Source: Alkalihalobacillus pseudalcaliphilus (lineage in GTDB: Bacteria; Bacillota; Bacilli; Bacillales; Bacillaceae_D). From it: 64,000 nucleotides of DNA. The notes beneath the pieces were generated by a model. That model worked only from the letters and a program-made list of their open reading frames with translations, was not told the origin of the DNA and did not search any database. Position numbers and translations under genes: made by a program. The stretch lies in the NCBI RefSeq assembly GCF_028610675.1, contig NZ_JAQQWS010000012.1, positions 19,928 through 83,927 of the forward strand, written 5' to 3'. This document shows, piece after piece, positions 60,490 to 64,000 of the stretch (the stretch's first letter is position 1; each line of letters opens with the position of its first letter).

Positions 60490-60695
60490 GTGGAGCCAAA
60501 ACCGCTCCGCCACCAACAAAGATGAAAGTAGTGGCGACTGTTCAGACTGTTGGCCCGTTTACAACTCGATCACCATCAGGAGTCGGCCTGAACAAACAGG
60601 GAGCACTGTCCTACTAAGGTCATTTATCGTAAGATGGATGACGAGCTAATTTCACGGCACAAACTATCGCCCATAAGCAACTTTCATATAAAAAC
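60490..60695 (+). repeat. Dispersed intergenic element, subfamily II, complete-looking copy
   Basis: CCGCCACCAACAAAGATGAAAGT at the left end, CAGACTGTTGGCCC, CACCATCAGGAGTCGG, CTAAGGTCAT, GATGACGAGCTAATTTCACGG, and AACTTTCATATAAAAAC at the right end. About 200 bases. It is the reference copy for the fragments at 4568-4780 and 29272-29356. The rest of the gap (60269-60889) has no gene. Confidence 0.65.
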
Positions 60696-60696
60696 A

Positions 60697-60725
60697 ACGG
60701 ACTGGGCTACTAGCTCAGTCCGTTT
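60697..60725 (+). terminator. Terminator after the hexuronate operon region
   Basis: ACGGACTG and CAGTCCGT arms around an 11-base loop (with AGCT pairing), followed by TTTA. It lies directly beyond the dispersed element. Confidence 0.65.
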
Positions 60726-60889
60726 ACTATTCGAAAAAACAAAAATATTCATCATTAATACTTCCTTTTTTTAGTGGTTTTATGATAGCTTAAAAGAATA
60801 AGAAAAACTGGTAAATAAGGTTAAACTTTCAATGATGATTCATAGGGAAATGTTCGATAGAACTCTTACTTGGAGGTTATTCAAACAAA

Positions 60890-61432
60890 ATGAAAAAAGT
60901 TAGCGTCATTATTATCGCAATCGCTTTATTAGGTGTAGGTGCCTATATGTATTACCCCATATATCAGGAAGGCAAAGATGAAGAAGTAGCTTCATTTCCT
61001 GAAGAAACTTCTGCACCTGTAGAAGAGGATAGTGCTCAGCCTGAAGAAGGTGAAACGGTTGAACCTATCATTAGTGCCATTGAAGGGGAGGATGTCGAAG
61101 ATCTTCTTCCACTAGATATGGAAGAGTTAAGCATTCAAAACCGTATTCACCATATGTCACATGGATATGTCCACGCTTCGCAAAAATGGGGGAAATTCCA
61201 AGTGACAGAGGAAAGACTAGAGCGAATCCTTATGATTATTGAAGCCAATCAATATGAGCATGGCGACGTTTATGAACAAATCATCACAAGGTGGCTGAAC
61301 GGAGATTTTTCCCAAGCTGTTGAGGATCACAATACGATTTGGCGTTTGCAAAATGGTAATGTGGGAGAAGCGACTAGGTTATTAACAGAAGAGGAAATAC
61401 AAAGGTACCATGAAGAGCATTTTCAGGAATAA
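60890..61432 (+). CDS. Anchored protein with acidic linker, DUF6241-like
   Basis: 180 residues. An N-terminal helix (about 4-22, VSVIIIAIALLGVGAYMYYP) is followed by a highly acidic Glu/Pro linker (about 30-75) and a C-terminal helical domain (about 85-180: IQNRIHHMSHGYVHASQKWGK, then LLTEEEIQRYHEEHF). The pattern is that of small Bacillus anchored proteins classed as DUF6241; I am fairly but not fully sure of that label. TTGGAGG precedes the ATG. It has its own terminator. Function unknown; it may face the outside of the membrane. Confidence 0.68.
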   Translation: MKKVSVIIIAIALLGVGAYMYYPIYQEGKDEEVASFPEETSAPVEEDSAQPEEGETVEPIISAIEGEDVEDLLPLDMEELSIQNRIHHMSHGYVHASQKWGKFQVTEERLERILMIIEANQYEHGDVYEQIITRWLNGDFSQAVEDHNTIWRLQNGNVGEATRLLTEEEIQRYHEEHFQE

Positions 61433-61437
61433 GAGTA

Positions 61438-61481
61438 GACTGTCTTAGAAGTGAGTGATCACTTTTAGAGACAGTCTTTTT
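61438..61481 (+). terminator. Terminator of the anchored-protein gene
   Basis: GACTGTCT and AGACAGTC arms with an inner AAGTGA/TCACTT pairing, followed by TTTTT. Confidence 0.85.
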
Positions 61482-61482
61482 G

Positions 61483-61836
61483 TTAGGAAGGGAGCTTAGC
61501 TAAATTCTTTATATCTTTATCGATTAAAGGATATAACGCAATAACAGTCATATAGATACCAGTAAAATAGAACAGGTGTTGAACGGCGAATAGGTCAGCT
61601 ATAATGCCGCCGATAATCGCCAGTGGTGGCATTAGAAAAACGGAAAAGAGGCTAATTAAGCTAAACAGACGGCCACGATATTGATCCTCAATCTCTAAGA
61701 TTAGTAGAGAGCTAAAGGTAATATTTAATATGACTGAACTAGCTGTAGGCATCATAAAAAAGAGCGTACCGAACCAGATATTTGTAGCTAAGCCCATGAG
61801 TAAAGTGGAAATACCTGCGAGAAGGACCATATAATT
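61483..61836 (-). pseudogene. C-terminal remnant of an MFS (MefA/DHA3-type) exporter
   Basis: About 118 residues with four hydrophobic helices match the C-terminal part of macrolide-efflux-type MFS proteins: GLATNIWFGTLFFMMPTASSV, LLILEIEDQYRGRLFSLISLFSVF and ADLFAVQHLFYFTGIYMTVIALYPLID. A full protein would be about 400 residues, and the first two thirds are absent. The frame continues upstream to 61917, but that part is antisense to another gene remnant and looks non-coding. The break is near 61830-61836. Confidence 0.7.
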
Positions 61837-61965
61837 GGAGAGGTAGAAAAGGCACTTATTCTTGCAAAGGAAGCTGTGGCTGTAACAAAAAAACAACCTC
61901 ATTCTGCTTATTATCAATTTGCAAGGAATGTTTTAGCGAAGGTGCAAAAAGCAAGCGGTGAATAA
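61834..61965 (+). pseudogene. C-terminal remnant of an unidentified gene
   Basis: Forty-three codons from 61834 to the stop at 61963-61965 read as a sensible helical C terminus (ALILAKEAVAVTKKQPHSAY, then ARNVLAKVQKASGE). No start codon or ribosome binding site precedes it, and it begins exactly where the oppositely oriented MFS remnant ends. A terminator hairpin follows 8 bases after the stop, as expected for a genuine gene end. I do not recognise the family; TPR-like helices are possible. Confidence 0.5.
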
Positions 61966-61972
61966 TAAGGAA

Positions 61973-62006
61973 GAAAGTGCCAGATGATGCGGCACTTTCT
62001 TTTTTT
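61973..62006. terminator. Terminator between gene remnant and cotA
   Basis: GAAAGTGCC and GGCACTTTC form a perfect 9-bp stem with a 9-base loop and a following TTTTTTT on the plus strand. It may also serve cotA on the other strand. Confidence 0.8.
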
Positions 62007-63648
62007 ACATATGGTGTTCACCATGGTCAATCGGTGTAGGAATTGGTCTTGGTCGTTCGGATTGTTGCCCCTCTCCTGATTCATGTTCATGCCCAGGGGG
62101 GAGAGGAATCGGCGTATTACTATTTGGATCCACAACATACATAGGACGCATCATGTCATAATCCTCATGTTCTAAAATGTGACAATGCCATACGTATAAG
62201 CCAGGATATGGAGCGAAGTGACCGATCACACGTGTAACTTGACCGGCTGGTGCGGCTAATGTATCTTTCCAACCGCGTTCGTTCACTTTTGGTGCGATGA
62301 TCGGGCCAGTGAAAGTGAGTTGACCTGTCTCGTTAAAGAGCTCAACATCAAAAGGTTGATGGCCGAGAACTTGGAATTGTATCAAATGGATATGGATAGG
62401 ATGTGGAAAGTTCGTAGTATTAATGATATTCCAAATCTCCGTTGTACCTAATGTTGGCGTTTCTGTAATGGGATCGTGCCAAAAGTGATTATCTAATAAA
62501 AGGACACCACGCCCTATTTCATCAACGGTTCCACCTAAGCGGAGATTTCTAATTTTAGAAATGGGGCGCCCGCTTAAACAAGGAATCGTTGATAAATGTG
62601 TTGGAACTCGACTTGTATCTGAACCTTTTAAAGGAACGGTTACCCGAAATTGCATAATGTCAGCAATTGGATTCGTTGGGTCACCATTTGGACCGAGATT
62701 ATTTTTTAGCGTAATCGTTTGTCCTTTATACTGAGAAAAATCAAGGATGATCTCGATACGTTCGGCTGGCTCAATTTCGATTTCTTCAAGTGTGACCGGC
62801 CTTCTGAGTAAGCCACCATCTGAGGCAATCTGGACAAAAGGTTGCCCGGTATCTAAAAATAGTGTATAACCACGGGCATTCGAGCCATTTAGAAGGCGAA
62901 AACGATATTTGCGCGGTTCTACTTCCAGATAAGGCCATACCTTTCCATTAACTAAAATCGTGTTGCCGCCAAAAAAAGGCACGATACTTGGGTTCGGATA
63001 ATTTTCTGGTGGATTATTCGGCTGACGTGGATAAAAGAGTGAGCCATCTTCTTCATTAAAGGTTCTGTCCTGGATGAGAAGTGGAATATCATACTCATCC
63101 TTAGGCAAGCGTAGATGATTTTCTGCTTGGTCATGGATAAGATAAAGTCCTTCTAAACCTGCATAAACATTAAGGCGTGTTATTCCCATAGCGTGATCGT
63201 GATACCAAAGTGTGGACGCTCTTTGATCATTTGGATATTCATAAATTTCTCGCTCAAAAAGGGGACCCTTTTCTTTGAAGTTGTTCGTATACCAAGCTTC
63301 AGGGTAACCGTCGCTATCAGGCTTGGTTTCGGCTCCGTGTAAATGCACGACTGTACGAACTTCAGGATTATGTTCTAAACCATGAATGGACTTATCAATA
63401 GGTAAAAAATGCGTGTCAGGAAGTAAATTACTCCATTTTACATGAACGGGCTCATGTCTCTTCGCATGAATGGTCGGCCCCGGGTAGGTTCCGTTATAAC
63501 CGAATAAACGAGTTGGTGGTAAATCTCGATGAAGCTTTTGTGTGAACTCTATCATTGTAATCTCGTAATGGGCTCCGTGTTTGTCTGTTTTAGTGGGAAT
63601 GGCAGCATCCATAATCGGTAGAGCATCGACAAATTTTTCTAATGCCAT
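62005..63648 (-). CDS. cotA: Multicopper oxidase, CotA-type spore coat laccase
   Basis: 547 residues; N terminus LEKFVDALPIMD and many blocks (HRDLPPTRLFGYNGTYPGPT, VNGKVWPYLEVEPRKYRFRLLN) follow B. subtilis CotA. All copper motifs are present: HLHG, WYHDHAMG, HPIHIH and HCHILEHEDYDMM, the last with the axial Met of the type 1 site. Laccase that oxidises phenolics and forms brown pigment in the spore coat. No signal peptide, as for CotA. ATG 63648 follows AGGAG with 8-base spacing; the GTG at 63657 is less likely. The C-terminal tail is longer and Pro/His-rich (HEHESGEGQ, PIDHGEHHM) than in CotA and could bind metal. Confidence 0.94.
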   Translation of the reverse strand: MALEKFVDALPIMDAAIPTKTDKHGAHYEITMIEFTQKLHRDLPPTRLFGYNGTYPGPTIHAKRHEPVHVKWSNLLPDTHFLPIDKSIHGLEHNPEVRTVVHLHGAETKPDSDGYPEAWYTNNFKEKGPLFEREIYEYPNDQRASTLWYHDHAMGITRLNVYAGLEGLYLIHDQAENHLRLPKDEYDIPLLIQDRTFNEEDGSLFYPRQPNNPPENYPNPSIVPFFGGNTILVNGKVWPYLEVEPRKYRFRLLNGSNARGYTLFLDTGQPFVQIASDGGLLRRPVTLEEIEIEPAERIEIILDFSQYKGQTITLKNNLGPNGDPTNPIADIMQFRVTVPLKGSDTSRVPTHLSTIPCLSGRPISKIRNLRLGGTVDEIGRGVLLLDNHFWHDPITETPTLGTTEIWNIINTTNFPHPIHIHLIQFQVLGHQPFDVELFNETGQLTFTGPIIAPKVNERGWKDTLAAPAGQVTRVIGHFAPYPGLYVWHCHILEHEDYDMMRPMYVVDPNSNTPIPLPPGHEHESGEGQQSERPRPIPTPIDHGEHHM

Positions 63649-63809
63649 ATTGGTCACTCCTGTTATGATAGGTATTAATCTATTTTATGAAAGTACTCCC
63701 AACTGGTTTAGGCGAGTATCATGGAGTTGAGAAAAAAGTACATCGTTTTAGAAGGAACAATAGAAATGGGATGAGTGTCATGTAATTTGTAGCTGCCCAG
63801 ACGGCATTC

Positions 63810-63935
63810 GCAGCAATGAAGCGAGGAAAAGAGTAGTTAATGCTTCGCAAATGAAAATACGCGGCAATGCAGCGGGAAGAGGGTCCAATGCGGAGGAAAA
63901 GCGGAATCTCGGGGTTACGAGCGGAAAAAGAGATT
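63810..63935 (+). repeat. 51-bp repeat array, hybrid of types B and A
   Basis: Two type B units (CAGCAATGAAGCGAGGAAAAGAG from 63810, CGGCAATGCAGCGGGAAGAGG from about 63861) pass almost in register into one type A unit (GAATCTCGGGGTTACGAGCGG from 63903). This is the only place in the window where both types sit in one array. Confidence 0.75.
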
Positions 63936-64000
63936 AAGTCCATATAATTGTGTAAAAAGAAAAGACATCATTAAACTCCTGTTACAATAGTTTCAACGAC

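Overview
The window looks like chromosome of a low-to-moderate GC, endospore-forming Bacillaceae, probably an alkaliphilic or soil Bacillus relative. The evidence is gene order and content: thiL-tsaE-tsaB-rimI-tsaD, the ABC-F gene ydiF, rex, tatA-tatC, ydiK-ydiL and groES-groEL follow the order of the Bacillus subtilis gcp/ydi/groE region, and a CotA-type spore-coat laccase, a bacillopeptidase F-like protease, a CIRCE/HrcA site and AGGAGG-type ribosome binding sites are present. The species assignment is an inference.

Layout. 0.4-7.5 kb: pyroglutamyl peptidase, a CynX-type MFS carrier, a P-loop kinase, a HepT/MntA toxin-antitoxin pair, a 41-residue membrane peptide, oligoendopeptidase F and an MgtC-family protein. 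7.7-8.2 kb: a 5S rRNA gene with its own promoter, then initiator tRNA-Met whose 5' end is duplicated around a 192-bp spacer. 8.5-19.7 kb: thiamine-phosphate kinase, the t6A tRNA-modification genes, RimI, a frataxin-like protein, a DnaA-box cluster, a large membrane protein with an alkaline-phosphatase-like ectodomain, ABC-F, Rex and Tat translocase. 19.7-31 kb: an accessory block that separates tatC from ydiK (adjacent in B. subtilis). It starts with a group II intron remnant lying just after the tatC terminator and cut off by a 51-bp tandem array. It also holds a DoxX gene preceded by Rex-like palindromes, two MFS exporters and a 1473-residue subtilase. 31-35 kb: ydiK, ydiL and groESL.

36.9-60.3 kb: a pectin/hexuronate catabolic island. 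A DeoR-type regulator precedes kduD-kdgK-kdgA-kduI-uxaC, followed by a uronate-dehydrogenase-like gene. A membrane-bound AraC-type regulator precedes a binding-protein-dependent oligosaccharide importer (lipoprotein and two permeases), an esterase, a GH43 enzyme, a GH105 unsaturated rhamnogalacturonyl hydrolase, yteS/yteU/yteT-like genes, uxaA, uxaB and a rhamnogalacturonan acetylesterase-like SGNH hydrolase. No catabolic enzyme has a signal peptide, so acetylated, decorated oligogalacturonides are probably imported whole, trimmed inside the cell, and funnelled through 2-keto-3-deoxygluconate to pyruvate and glyceraldehyde 3-phosphate. The importer has no ATPase here and presumably borrows a shared MsmX-type one. 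60.9-64 kb: a small anchored protein, two abutting gene remnants and CotA.

The intergenic DNA is unusually rich in repeats. There is a dispersed element of about 200-310 bp with GATGAAAGT...ACTTTCAT ends (about ten copies or fragments), a family of 51-bp-period tandem repeats in two sequence types, and a separate 53-bp tandem array. These repeats account for most open frames that are not genes.
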